64,000 nucleotides of DNA from Arthrobacter globiformis (GTDB taxonomy: Bacteria > Actinomycetota > Actinomycetes > Actinomycetales > Micrococcaceae), in contig NZ_JAUSYZ010000001.1 of the NCBI RefSeq assembly GCF_030817195.1, positions 620,001-684,000 on the forward strand, written 5' to 3'. Numbering within the stretch: the first letter of the stretch is position 1; each line of letters begins with the position of its first letter. The position numbers and the translations under genes were made by a program. The notes under the pieces are model-generated. The model ran no database searches and was not told the DNA's origin. It worked only from the letters and a program-made list of their open reading frames with translations. Positions 44,233-52,810 of this stretch are shown here, one piece after another.

Positions 44233-45105
44233 TCAGGCCGGCAACCGGTAGCCGCCCTGGTGCAGTTCGGCCAGGCCGTCTTCCAGCAGGCCCGCGAGCG
44301 CCCGTTCCAGCTGCTCCGGCGCGCAGTTCAGTCGGTGCAGGGCGGCCAGCGGCACGCCGATGCCGGCCGCTTCGAACCCGAGGTCGGCCGGGGCCTGCTG
44401 GAACATCTCAGCCGGCACCGGCGCCTCTGCCAGCCGGAGGACGGCCATCACGCCGCCACGGACCTGGCGGTCGGTGCCGTGCCACGCCTGGCCCTTGGGC
44501 GTGTACGCCGGCAGTGGCTCGCCGGCGGCGAGCCAGGCGCAACGGTCGCGCACCGGGCACGCAGGGCATTTGGGCGCCCGCGCCGTGCACACCAGCGCCC
44601 CCAGCTCCATGACTGAGGCGTTCCAGCGGACGGAACTGCCGGCATCGGAGGGCAGCAACTCCGCGGCAAGCCGCATCTCCGCGGCCGTCAGGGCGGGGGC
44701 GGGCAGGGCCGCTCCCGAAAAGAGCCGCGCGTGGACGCGCCGGATGTTCGTATCCACCACGGTTTCGCGGCGCCCAAAGGCAAAAGCGGCGACGGCGGCC
44801 GCCGTATAGCTGCCTACGCCCGGCAGGCTGAGCAGCTCGGCGTAGTCCGACGGGACGGTGCCCCCATGGTCACGTTCGATGGCGACCGCCGCGCCATGCA
44901 GCCTGAGCGCGCGCCGCGGATAGCCCAGCCGGCCCCAGGCGCGGACGGCCTCACCCGCGGGTTCCCGGGCCAGCGCGGCAGGTTCAGGCCACCGGCGCAG
45001 CCATTCCTCCCAGACCGGCAGCACACGCACCACGGGGGTCTGCTGCAGCATGATCTCACTGACCAGCACGCCCCAGGGCGGGCAGTCGGCCGCGCGCCAC
45101 GGCAA
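44233..45105 (-). CDS. mutY: A/G-specific adenine glycosylase MutY, N-terminus interrupted by a stop
   Basis: Removes adenine opposite 8-oxoguanine. Visible: VSEIMLQQTPVVRV (catalytic Glu and the MutY-specific QQT), helix-hairpin-helix LPGVGSYTAAAVAAFAF, catalytic Asp in VVDTNIRRVHAR and the 4Fe-4S cluster C-x6-C-x2-C-x5-C (CTARAPKCPACPVRDRC). The longest open frame starts at TTG 45105, inside the conserved LPWR. Upstream the same frame reads LTDVHSTLED-stop-FEAEARDLPWR; the TGA at 45127-45129 stands exactly where homologs have Trp (DWY/DWF). The gene is thus either a recent nonsense mutant or a base-call error (TGG to TGA). A TTG at 45159 would be the start of the repaired frame. Confidence 0.8.
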   Translation of the reverse strand: MPWRAADCPPWGVLVSEIMLQQTPVVRVLPVWEEWLRRWPEPAALAREPAGEAVRAWGRLGYPRRALRLHGAAVAIERDHGGTVPSDYAELLSLPGVGSYTAAAVAAFAFGRRETVVDTNIRRVHARLFSGAALPAPALTAAEMRLAAELLPSDAGSSVRWNASVMELGALVCTARAPKCPACPVRDRCAWLAAGEPLPAYTPKGQAWHGTDRQVRGGVMAVLRLAEAPVPAEMFQQAPADLGFEAAGIGVPLAALHRLNCAPEQLERALAGLLEDGLAELHQGGYRLPA

Positions 45106-45234
45106 GTCACGGGCCTCGGCCTCGAATCAGTCCTCCAGCGTGGAGTGGACGTCGGTCAACTCGGGGTAATCGGTTGTGGTTTTGATGCCAACACTCTAGT
45201 TGAAAACCCCGACGGCGGTTCCCGGCGCGTGCCG

Positions 45235-45681
45235 TCAGCTGGCCTCTTGTTCCGCGGGAGGCAGTCCCTCCCGCCGCGCCGGCAGCCGCCGCACATGGCC
45301 GTGCAGGGTTTCACCGCCACGCCCGTTGGGCGCCGGAACAGCAAGGGCCACCACGAAGCTGGCACTGTTCGGGTCCCCGGAGCGGATGGTCAGGCTGCGC
45401 GTTCCTTCCGGTATTGAGGGCGCAAAGAACTGCAGCTGGCGGGTGCCGACGGTGGCCACCTCATCCAACTTGTACTCTGTGCCAAAGTGGTCATGGACAA
45501 CGATTGCGGGGGTTTGCGGCTCGTCTTCATTGACCGATGCGAGATGCAGGTTCACCACTATCCCGGTGTCCCAGATCTCAACCGCCAGCACCGTGAACTC
45601 AATCCCCTGGCTCTGATGTTTGCCAAACGTCAGCGGCAGCAGGACGCGTTCGAGGTGACCGCCAGACACGTGATCTACCAT
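45235..45681 (-). CDS. Conserved hypothetical protein
   Basis: 148 residues, predicted all-beta: short hydrophobic strands such as IEFTVLAVEIWDTGIVVNLH and QLQFFAPSIPEGTRSLTI. No signal peptide or known motif. ATG 45681 is preferred (MVDHVSGGHLERVLL) because GAGAGGA lies 7 nt upstream; the frame continues to 45771. It lies 5' of mutY on the same strand but probably has its own message. Function unknown. Confidence 0.65.
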   Translation of the reverse strand: MVDHVSGGHLERVLLPLTFGKHQSQGIEFTVLAVEIWDTGIVVNLHLASVNEDEPQTPAIVVHDHFGTEYKLDEVATVGTRQLQFFAPSIPEGTRSLTIRSGDPNSASFVVALAVPAPNGRGGETLHGHVRRLPARREGLPPAEQEAS

Positions 45682-45842
45682 CAGTCGTCCTCTCCAACTC
45701 GGCCCGGTAAGTGGTAACCGGGATTCAATTTTAGTAAGTGTGCTGACAGTTGTCACCCGAAATTGAGTCACGAATTGGACATGGTGCGGCAGGGGCGGCG
45801 TGGTGGGGCTACAGAAGGCCGGCCTTTCCTTAACCTAGAAGG

Positions 45843-46619
45843 ATGGGCAGGCAAGACACTCCGAACTCCGGTGCGGGCCGGAACCGGTCGCCGAAATCGG
45901 CGGCACAGAAACCCGCGGCACGGAACAGCACGGCAGGGAACAGCGCAGCGCGGAACAGTGCGGCGCCCCGCGCAGGGCGCAAGCCGAGCCCCGCCGTGTA
46001 CCGACGCCGTCGGCTCTTTGCCGGAGTGGCGCTGCTGCTGGTCCTGGGCCTGATCGCCGGCGGGGTCGCCACACTCACCAGTCTCCTCGGCGGCGCCCAG
46101 CAGGCCTCGTCCGCCCAGGACTCCACACAGGATCCTTCGACGACGGATCCTTCGACGCAAGGCGCCGGCACGGCCCAGCCCGGGTCCACGGCGCCGGCCA
46201 GCCCGTCAGCAACCCCGTCCGCTTCGCCCACCTGCGACCAGAAGCTGGTGACGGTCAAGGCAACCACGAACAAGACGTCCTACGCCGCGGACGAAAAGCC
46301 AGTGCTGAGCCTCACGGTCACCAACGGCGGAAAGCTGCCGTGCAAGGTGAACATCGGAACGTCGCAGATGGACTTCCTGGTCACCAGCGGCTCGGACCGT
46401 GTCTTCTCATCCGCCGACTGCCAGGCTGCCAGCACTGACTTGATCAAGACCATCGCGCCCGGCAAGAGCGAAACCGCGAACTTCCCGTGGCCGCGCAACC
46501 GTTCCGTGCAAGGCTGCGAGAATGTCCCGGACGGCGCGGTTGCCGGCGGCGGATACTACGTGTTCATCGCGAAGCTTGGCGCCAAGGTCAGCCCGCCGAC
46601 GGTCTTCCAGCTCAGCTGA
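45843..46619 (+). CDS. Membrane-anchored extracytoplasmic protein of unknown function
   Basis: 258 residues. The N-terminal about 50 residues are basic and repetitive (AARNSTAGNSAARNS). One membrane helix (about 57-78), a Ser/Thr/Pro/Gln-rich spacer (about 85-128) and a C-terminal beta-sandwich-like domain with four cysteines (PTCDQKL, LPCKVN, SADCQ, QGCEN) follow. Topology suggests a cytoplasmic N-tail and external domain. TAACCT (45831-45836) ends 6 nt before the ATG, suggesting a leaderless start. Function unknown. Confidence 0.72.
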   Translation: MGRQDTPNSGAGRNRSPKSAAQKPAARNSTAGNSAARNSAAPRAGRKPSPAVYRRRRLFAGVALLLVLGLIAGGVATLTSLLGGAQQASSAQDSTQDPSTTDPSTQGAGTAQPGSTAPASPSATPSASPTCDQKLVTVKATTNKTSYAADEKPVLSLTVTNGGKLPCKVNIGTSQMDFLVTSGSDRVFSSADCQAASTDLIKTIAPGKSETANFPWPRNRSVQGCENVPDGAVAGGGYYVFIAKLGAKVSPPTVFQLS

Positions 46620-46629
46620 CGCCGCCTGA

Positions 46630-46695
46630 CCCATCGGTTGCTCCGTAGGAGCCCTTTTGGGCGCCCAAAAGGGCACTTGTGGAGCAGTCGATGGG
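46630..46695. terminator. Nested palindrome between convergent genes
   Basis: Outer arms CCCATCGGTTGCTCC (46630-46644) and GGAGCAGTCGATGGG (46681-46695), 13 of 15 paired, enclose a perfect 24-nt palindrome GCCCTTTTGGGC/GCCCAAAAGGGC (46651-46674). It lies between the 258-residue protein gene and disA, and is suited to stop transcription both ways. Confidence 0.75.
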
Positions 46696-46697
46696 AA

Positions 46698-47774
46698 TCA
46701 GAGGAAGCGGTCCAGCAGGCTGGCTTCGGCCATCCGGCTGAGGCCCTCCCGGACCGTGCGGGCGCGCTGGTCGCCGATGCCGTCCACGGTCATCAGGTCG
46801 TCGATGGTGGCAGCCATGAGGTACTGCAGCCCGCCGAAGTGGTCCACCAGCCTGTCGGCGACCGCTTTGGGCACAGCCTTGAGCCCGGAAAGAAGGCGGT
46901 AGCCCCGCGGCTGCACCACGGCGTCCAGGGTGTCGACGCCCCCGGCGAAGCCGATGATCCCCGCGATCTTGCTGAGGTCGATGAGTTCGGTGGGGCCGAG
47001 GTTGAGGAGCGCGCTGACCGCACCGTCGATGTCCTCGGGAGAGGCGTTCGGCCCGGCGTAGTCGCGGATGATGATGTCGCTGCCCGGGCCGCGGCCCACG
47101 GTGAGCTCGTCCAGCTGGAGGGACAGGAGCCTGCCGTCCTCGCCCAGCTCCAGGACATACTGCGAGATCTCCTCGGAAATCCGGCGCACCATTTCCTGGC
47201 GCTGCAGGGTCACGGCGACATCGCGCACGGTCACCATGGCCTCGATCTCCAGGGCGGAGAGCGAGCTGGTCACCTGGTCCAGGCGGGAACGGTAGCGTTC
47301 CAGCGTGGCCAGGGCCTGGTTGGCGCGCGCCAGGACCTTTTCGGAGCCCTCCAGCACGTGCCGAAGCCCGTTGACGTACAGGGCGATGATCTGCATGGAC
47401 TGGCTCACCGAGATCACCGGGACGCCGGTCTGGATGGCAACGCGTTCGGCGGTCCGGTGCCGGGTGCCGGATTCCTGGGTTTCGATGCTGGGGTCCGGCA
47501 CGAGCTGGACGGCCGCTCGGAGGATGTTGCCGGCGTCCCTGTCGCAGATGATGGCGCCGTCCATCTTGGCCAGTTCGCGGAGCCGGGTCGGTGAAAAGTC
47601 GATGCCGATGTCGAAGCCGCCCGAACAGATCGAGTCGATGGTCCGGTCCGAGCCCAGCACGATCAGCGCGCCGGTTCGTCCGCGGAGAATGCGTTCCAGG
47701 CCGTCCCGCAGCGCGGTCCCCGGGGCCACCCTCCCCAAAGTCGCTTTGAGCGATTCTTCAGGGCTGCGAGCCAT
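46698..47774 (-). CDS. disA: Diadenylate cyclase / DNA integrity scanning protein DisA
   Basis: 358 residues. Makes the second messenger c-di-AMP from two ATP while scanning DNA; activity falls at branched structures. The DAC domain has the DGA motif in KMDGAIICD and the RHR motif in ESGTRHRTAERVA (about 65-120). A helical linker follows, then the C-terminal helix-hairpin-helix module (LMTVDGIGDQRARTVREGLSRM). ATG 47774 with AAGGGA 6 nt ahead is chosen over ATG 47789. In many actinobacteria disA lies near radA; here radA is 5 kb away. Confidence 0.95.
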   Translation of the reverse strand: MARSPEESLKATLGRVAPGTALRDGLERILRGRTGALIVLGSDRTIDSICSGGFDIGIDFSPTRLRELAKMDGAIICDRDAGNILRAAVQLVPDPSIETQESGTRHRTAERVAIQTGVPVISVSQSMQIIALYVNGLRHVLEGSEKVLARANQALATLERYRSRLDQVTSSLSALEIEAMVTVRDVAVTLQRQEMVRRISEEISQYVLELGEDGRLLSLQLDELTVGRGPGSDIIIRDYAGPNASPEDIDGAVSALLNLGPTELIDLSKIAGIIGFAGGVDTLDAVVQPRGYRLLSGLKAVPKAVADRLVDHFGGLQYLMAATIDDLMTVDGIGDQRARTVREGLSRMAEASLLDRFL

Positions 47775-48190
47775 AGATATTCCCTTCAAAGGTGCAGGCG
47801 GGGCCTGCAGGTTTGCCGGTTTTCACAGTCCGCCGGCAGGATCAAAAGTACTCGGTTTCCCGCATGCACCATCCTAGAGGTACATTACCCCAGCAACCGC
47901 ACAGGCAAGCCTTAAAGTGCCCCGTCGGAGGCCTGCGGAACAGGCATCCGGAGTGGGTCCGACGGCGGTTGGTTGAGGGGCACTTTTGGCCCGCCTTCGG
48001 TGCGGATTCCGCCGCTGCGATAAACTTGAAGCCTTGGTTGGCAGGTTCCGCCGCCACCCGGCCGCCGGATTTTCGGAGCATCTGATGTCCCCATCTGATG
48101 CCACGGAGACTTTTCAGGCCGTCCCAGATTTTCCAACCGTTCCAGATTCTCCAACCAAGATCCCCAGCGGATCGCAGTGAAAGTAGCACC
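47775..48190. other. Intergenic region disA-prfC with imperfect palindrome and short tandem repeat
   Basis: About 415 nt without a gene; it holds the divergent promoters of disA and prfC. AAAGTGCCCC (47914-47923) pairs with GGGGCACTTT (47977-47986), and CCGTCGGA (47922-47929) with TCCGACGG (47958-47965), giving a branched palindrome of about 73 bp. Near the prfC start an 18-nt unit occurs twice (CCCAGATTTTCCAACC at 48123-48138, TCCAGATTCTCCAACC at 48141-48156). The meaning of these is unknown. Confidence 0.45.
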
Positions 48191-49804
48191 GTGTCCCAAG
48201 AAGTGCAGAGCCCCGCCCGAGTGCACGAGATCCACAAGCAGGCCTCCCGGCGCCGGACGTTCGCCGTTATCTCGCACCCCGACGCCGGCAAGTCCACGCT
48301 TACCGAGGCCCTGGCCCTGCACGCCAAGGTGATCGGCACCGCGGGTGCTTCCAGCGGCAAGGCCAACCGCAAGGAGACGGTCTCGGACTGGATGCAGATG
48401 GAAAAGGACCGCGGCATTTCCATCAGCTCGGCCGCCCTGCAGTTCTCCTACCGGGACACCGTGATCAACCTGCTGGACACCCCCGGCCACGCAGACTTCT
48501 CCGAGGACACCTACCGGGTGCTCGCCGCCGTCGACTGCGCCGTGATGCTCGTGGACGCGGCCAAGGGCCTTGAGACGCAGACCATGAAGCTTTTCGAGGT
48601 CTGCAAGCAGCGGAACCTCCCCATCATCACCGTCATCAACAAGTGGGACCGCCCCGGCCTGGACGCACTGGCCCTCATGGATGAGATCACCGAACGCACC
48701 GGGCTGCAGCCCATGCCCCTGACCTGGGCCGTGGGCATCTCCGGTGATTTCCGCGGCGTCTGGGACCTGCGTAACGACAGGTTCGCGCGCTTCCAGCGGA
48801 ACAACGCCGGCGCCAGCATCGCCCTCACCGAATACTTCACTCCCGAAGAGGCGGCCGAAAGCCAGGGCAGCAACTGGACGGACGCCGTCGACGAGGCGGG
48901 GCTGGTCATCGAGTCCAATCTCGCCTTCGACGTCGAGAGTTTCCACGCGGGCAAGGCCACCCCCATCCTGTTCAGCTCCGCGGCGCTGAACTTCGGCGTC
49001 AAGGAACTTCTGGACGCCCTGGTGGACTTCGCCCCGCCGGCCGCGCCCCGGCCGGACATCGAGGGCACCCCGCGTGCTGTCGAATCGCCGTTCTCCGGCT
49101 TCGTCTTCAAGGTCCAGGCAGGCATGAACAAGGCCCACCGCGACCACGTGGCCTTTATCCGCGTCTGCTCCGGCGTATTCGAGCGCGGCATGGTGGTCAC
49201 CCAGACCCGGACCGGAAAGTCGTTCGCCACCAAGTACGCGCAGCAGGTCTTCGGCCGGGAACGCGAGGTCATCGACGAGGCCTACCCGGGCGACGTCGTG
49301 GGCCTGGTCAACGCGTCCTCGCTGCGGGTGGGCGACAGCCTCTTCCTTGAGGAACCGGTGGAGTTCCCGGCCATTCCGCTGTTCGCTCCCGAGCACTTCC
49401 AGGTTGCCCGCTCCAAGGACCCCAGCCGCTTCAAGCAGTTCCGCCGCGGCATCGAGCAGCTCGAGCACGAGGGCGTCATCCAGGTGCTGCGCTCCGACGT
49501 CCGCGGTGACCAGGCGCCGGTGCTTGCCGCCGTCGGACCCATGCAGTTCGAAGTGGTGGAGGACCGCATGGCGCACGACTTCAGCGCGCCCATGCGCCTG
49601 GAACGCCTCCCGTATTCCATGGCCAGGATCTCGACGGCGGACGCCATGCCGGCGCTGGCCAACGTCCCTGGCGCCGAGGTGCTGCTGCGGTCCGACGGCG
49701 AATACCTGGCCCTCTTCAACGATGTCTGGGCCCTGCGCCGCATCGAGAAGAACCATCCCGACCTCACGCTGATTCCTATCGGGACGCACAACCCCGCAAA
49801 GTAG
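48191..49804 (+). CDS. prfC: Peptide chain release factor 3
   Basis: 537-residue translational GTPase that removes RF1/RF2 from the ribosome after peptide release. G1 is AVISHPDAGKSTLTEAL; switch I region DRGISISSAALQF; G3 LLDTPGHADFSEDTYR; G4 ITVINKWDRP. Domains II and III continue to the C-terminus without break. GTG 48191 (VSQEVQSPARVHEIHKQ) is the start; the frame is open upstream but that part is repeat-like and non-coding. The ribosome site is weak (GTGAAAG). Confidence 0.95.
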   Translation: MSQEVQSPARVHEIHKQASRRRTFAVISHPDAGKSTLTEALALHAKVIGTAGASSGKANRKETVSDWMQMEKDRGISISSAALQFSYRDTVINLLDTPGHADFSEDTYRVLAAVDCAVMLVDAAKGLETQTMKLFEVCKQRNLPIITVINKWDRPGLDALALMDEITERTGLQPMPLTWAVGISGDFRGVWDLRNDRFARFQRNNAGASIALTEYFTPEEAAESQGSNWTDAVDEAGLVIESNLAFDVESFHAGKATPILFSSAALNFGVKELLDALVDFAPPAAPRPDIEGTPRAVESPFSGFVFKVQAGMNKAHRDHVAFIRVCSGVFERGMVVTQTRTGKSFATKYAQQVFGREREVIDEAYPGDVVGLVNASSLRVGDSLFLEEPVEFPAIPLFAPEHFQVARSKDPSRFKQFRRGIEQLEHEGVIQVLRSDVRGDQAPVLAAVGPMQFEVVEDRMAHDFSAPMRLERLPYSMARISTADAMPALANVPGAEVLLRSDGEYLALFNDVWALRRIEKNHPDLTLIPIGTHNPAK

Positions 49805-49834
49805 CTGCGCCAACGAGGGACTCCAGGTCCCGAA

Positions 49835-49864
49835 CGGTCTCCCAACCAACGGTCTCCCAACCAA
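49835..49864 (+). repeat. Perfect 15-bp tandem duplication in the ketosynthase leader
   Basis: CGGTCTCCCAACCAA occurs twice in tandem (49835-49849, 49850-49864), directly before the ribosome-binding region of the next gene. Confidence 0.75.
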
Positions 49865-49881
49865 CGAAGCAAGGTATCGCC

Positions 49882-51132
49882 GTGTCCACAAACCAGCCGT
49901 CTGCCGCGGCACCTTTAACAGGATCAGCCAGCGTCGTCGTGACCGGAATGGGTTCCATGAACCCGCTCGGGGCCACAGTGGCCGAAACCTGGGAGGCGAT
50001 GCTGGCCGGGCGCTCGGGCATCGCGGCGTTGAAGGACGGGTGGGCTGAGGCCCTTCCGGTGCGCATCGCGGGCCGGGTCACTGCCGATCTTGGCGCGTTC
50101 CTGGGCACCCGCGAGCTGAAACGGATGGACCGCTGCGGGCAGCTGGCACTCGTTGCCTCCCGCGAAGCCTGGGAACAGGCTGGGAAGCCGAGCGTCGAAC
50201 CGGAGCGGCTCGCCGTCGTGATCGGCTCGGCCTACGGCGGCATGGACACCGTGCTCGCACAGGTCAGGGAGCTGGACAACGGCGGCCCCCGCAAGGTTTC
50301 CCCGCACACCCTGACCCGGCTCATGGTGAATGGGCCGTCCGCATGGGTTTCCATCGATCTCGGTGCCAAGGGCGGGGCACGCACTCCCGTCAGTGCCTGT
50401 GCGTCCGGGGCCGAGGCGATTGCCCAGGGTGCCGAAATGATCAGGTCCGGGGCGGCCGACGTCGTAATCGCCGGCGGTGTTGATGCCTGCGTCAACGACC
50501 TGATCATCAGCGGTTTTTCCCAGATTCGGGCACTCTCCACTCGCAACGACGATCCGGAGCGGGCCTCGCGGCCGTTCGACCGGGACCGCGACGGGTTCGT
50601 CCTGTCTGAGGGAGCGGGGATCGTGGTGCTGGAAAGCGAGGACCACGCGCGTGCCCGGGGCGCGGAAGTGCTGGGCGGCATTGCCGGGGCAGCCGTGACC
50701 TCGGACGCGAACGACATCGTGGCAGCCGATCCGGACATGCAGGTGCGGGTCATGGAGAAAGCCCTTGCCTCCGCTGGCCTCCATGGAACTGACATCGGTT
50801 TCGTGCACGCGCACGCCACGTCGACGCCCGTGGGAGACCGGCTGGAGGCGCAGGCCATCAAGGCCATTGCCGGTAGCCAGGTCCCGGTGACCTCCACGAA
50901 GTCCCTCACCGGACACTTGCTCGGCGGAGCGGGTGCGCTGGCCGCCATCGCCACGCTGCAGGCACTCCGGACCGGCGACCTGCCCGGCACCTACAACGTG
51001 GCTGCCCTTGACCCCGAGGTGGACCTCAACGTCATCACCGGCACCGTCAGCGGCAGCACGGCGCCGGCGGGACTCGTCAATGCCTTCGGGTTCGGCGGGC
51101 ACAGCGCGGCGCTCGTGGTCACCCGCGGCTAA
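49882..51132 (+). CDS. Stand-alone beta-ketoacyl-ACP synthase (FabF-type)
   Basis: 416 residues in the thiolase fold, decarboxylative Claisen condensation on acyl carrier protein substrates. Catalytic triad: Cys173 in VSACASGAEAIAQGAEM, His in VHAHATSTPVGDRLEAQA and His in STKSLTGHLLGGAGAL; the C-terminal FGFGGHSAALV is also typical. It is not next to acpP, fabD or other fatty-acid genes, so it may be an extra KAS II or serve a specialised acyl chain. GTG 49882 has AAGG about 10 nt upstream. Confidence 0.87.
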   Translation: MSTNQPSAAAPLTGSASVVVTGMGSMNPLGATVAETWEAMLAGRSGIAALKDGWAEALPVRIAGRVTADLGAFLGTRELKRMDRCGQLALVASREAWEQAGKPSVEPERLAVVIGSAYGGMDTVLAQVRELDNGGPRKVSPHTLTRLMVNGPSAWVSIDLGAKGGARTPVSACASGAEAIAQGAEMIRSGAADVVIAGGVDACVNDLIISGFSQIRALSTRNDDPERASRPFDRDRDGFVLSEGAGIVVLESEDHARARGAEVLGGIAGAAVTSDANDIVAADPDMQVRVMEKALASAGLHGTDIGFVHAHATSTPVGDRLEAQAIKAIAGSQVPVTSTKSLTGHLLGGAGALAAIATLQALRTGDLPGTYNVAALDPEVDLNVITGTVSGSTAPAGLVNAFGFGGHSAALVVTRG

Positions 51133-51258
51133 ATACTAGGGCCGCTGGGCGGCCCGGAATGGTGGTTCGGAAGATGGAACACGGGCGGCGCCAGGAGCCG
51201 GCCCGTAGACTTGCCGTGAACTTCGCTTTGCCCGTCGATCTTCCGGAAAGGACCGCCA

Positions 51259-51900
51259 ATGATGCCCCGTGCCTCGTTCCGGCTGTTCCGCACCGGGCTG
51301 ATCGGCTCCCTCGTTATCGGGTTTGCCACAGGCGGGCACCTTGCGGGCGGCGGCCGGCTTCCCTCAGCGGCCATCCTGGCGGCGCTGTTCGCCGTGACAC
51401 TGGTTCCCGTCGCCGCCGTGACACGGTTCCGGCTCTCCTGCCCTGCCCTGGTTGGTCTGCTGGGTGCCGGCCAGTTCTGGCTGCACTGGGCGCTCGATAC
51501 GCTGGGCGGCGCGGGTGATGCTGAACCGGCGTCCGTTGCCCTGACACCCGGTCATCCCGGCCATGCCGGACACACGGGGGCAGCCTTGGACCCGGCCTTC
51601 GTAAGCCCCGCGGCGGCCGAAAGCGTCCATTCCGCTGCGTCCGACGGCGTGATGTTCGTTGCGCACGCCGTTGCCACCCTGTGCACGGCCGTCCTGCTGG
51701 CCCGCGGGGAACGGGTGCTGGCAACACTTGCCTCGTGGCTGCAACCGCTTTTCCGCCGGCACGAACCGGCAGCTATTCTTCCCGCCCGCGTCCCAGCGCC
51801 TTTTCCGGTTCCGGCCGTCCTCCCGCGGACGCGCGCCGGCGTGCGCCTGCCAACCCGGCGCGGGCCGCCGGTGCCATCGGCCGCCCAGCCGGGTTCCTGA
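51259..51900 (+). CDS. Membrane protein with His-rich loop, upstream of ycnI
   Basis: 213 residues with four to five hydrophobic segments (about 11-27, 35-55, 60-80, 132-150). A histidine-rich loop TPGHPGHAGHTGAALDP (about 94-110) and the Pro/Arg-rich C-terminus are not membrane. Metal binding by the loop is inferred from the histidines and from the downstream YcnI-like gene, whose family binds copper. GGAAAGGA precedes ATG 51259. No named family recognised. Confidence 0.7.
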   Translation: MMPRASFRLFRTGLIGSLVIGFATGGHLAGGGRLPSAAILAALFAVTLVPVAAVTRFRLSCPALVGLLGAGQFWLHWALDTLGGAGDAEPASVALTPGHPGHAGHTGAALDPAFVSPAAAESVHSAASDGVMFVAHAVATLCTAVLLARGERVLATLASWLQPLFRRHEPAAILPARVPAPFPVPAVLPRTRAGVRLPTRRGPPVPSAAQPGS

Positions 51901-52028
51901 AAGAACGGGCCGTTCCACTACGGACGGGCTTTTCAGGCAGGGGCCGACGGCGGCGTGCAGCTACCTGCCGTGCCGCCCTGAGGGCGCATGGGTCCCTGAC
52001 TGATTTTTCTGTGAAAGGCATTACCCGC

Positions 52029-52805
52029 ATGAACACCTCCATTGGCCGTACCCTCAAGACGGCAGCAGCCGCCACCCTCACGGCCGGACTCCTCGCCGCC
52101 GGTGCCGCCGCCGCGTCCGCGCACGTCACGGTGGATCCCTCCGCCACCGCCGAGGGCGGCTTTACCAAGCTGACGTTCAGCGTTCCGAACGAATCCGAGA
52201 CGGCCAAGACCAATCGGCTCGAGGTCAAGCTCCCCACCGACACCCCGCTGACCTCCGTCTCCGTGAAGCCGATGGACGGCTGGAAGGCGCAGGTGGTGAC
52301 CACCACCCTGCCCAAGCCCGTGGAGGTTGCAGGCGCAACGGTCACCAAGGCGCCGACCAGCGTGATCTGGACCGCGGACGCCGCCCACCAGATCGGGCAG
52401 AACGAATTCCAGACCTTCACGCTGTCCGTCGGCCGGCTCCCGGCAGCGGGCACCACCCTGATGCTGCCCGCAGCCCAGGGCTACACCGACGGAACCACCG
52501 TCAACTGGGCGGACGCCGCCGAGGCTGAGCACGGGCACGCGTCCGCGACCTCCTCTGCCGCAGCTTCATCCGCACCGGCCGAGGCGGAGGAGCACCGCCC
52601 GGCACCCTCGTTCGTCGTCACCGCGGCGGAGACCGCTGAAGGATCCGCAACGGCGGCGCCGGATGCCGCACCGGCTGGTCCGGCAACGCAGGCCGTCGCT
52701 TCCAACGGCAGCCAGGCCGCTGGCTGGATCGGGCTGGTCGCGGGTGTTCTTGGCCTTGCCGCGGGCGCCACGGCCCTGGTCCGCACCCGGGCGGCCAGGA
52801 AGTAG
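52029..52805 (+). CDS. YcnI-like copper-binding protein (DUF1775)
   Basis: 258 residues. A Sec signal peptide (about 1-32, cleavage after ASA) exposes an N-terminal histidine (HVTVDPSATAEGG), the Cu(II) site described for Bacillus YcnI. The DUF1775 beta domain runs to about 165 and includes the tryptophan (VIWTADA) near the metal. An Ala/Ser/Glu-rich spacer and a C-terminal membrane helix with an Arg/Lys tail (about 232-258) follow. ATG 52029 has AAAGG about 10 nt upstream. It probably works at the cell surface in copper handling together with the His-rich membrane protein upstream. Confidence 0.88.
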   Translation: MNTSIGRTLKTAAAATLTAGLLAAGAAAASAHVTVDPSATAEGGFTKLTFSVPNESETAKTNRLEVKLPTDTPLTSVSVKPMDGWKAQVVTTTLPKPVEVAGATVTKAPTSVIWTADAAHQIGQNEFQTFTLSVGRLPAAGTTLMLPAAQGYTDGTTVNWADAAEAEHGHASATSSAAASSAPAEAEEHRPAPSFVVTAAETAEGSATAAPDAAPAGPATQAVASNGSQAAGWIGLVAGVLGLAAGATALVRTRAARK

Positions 52806-52810
52806 CCCAA

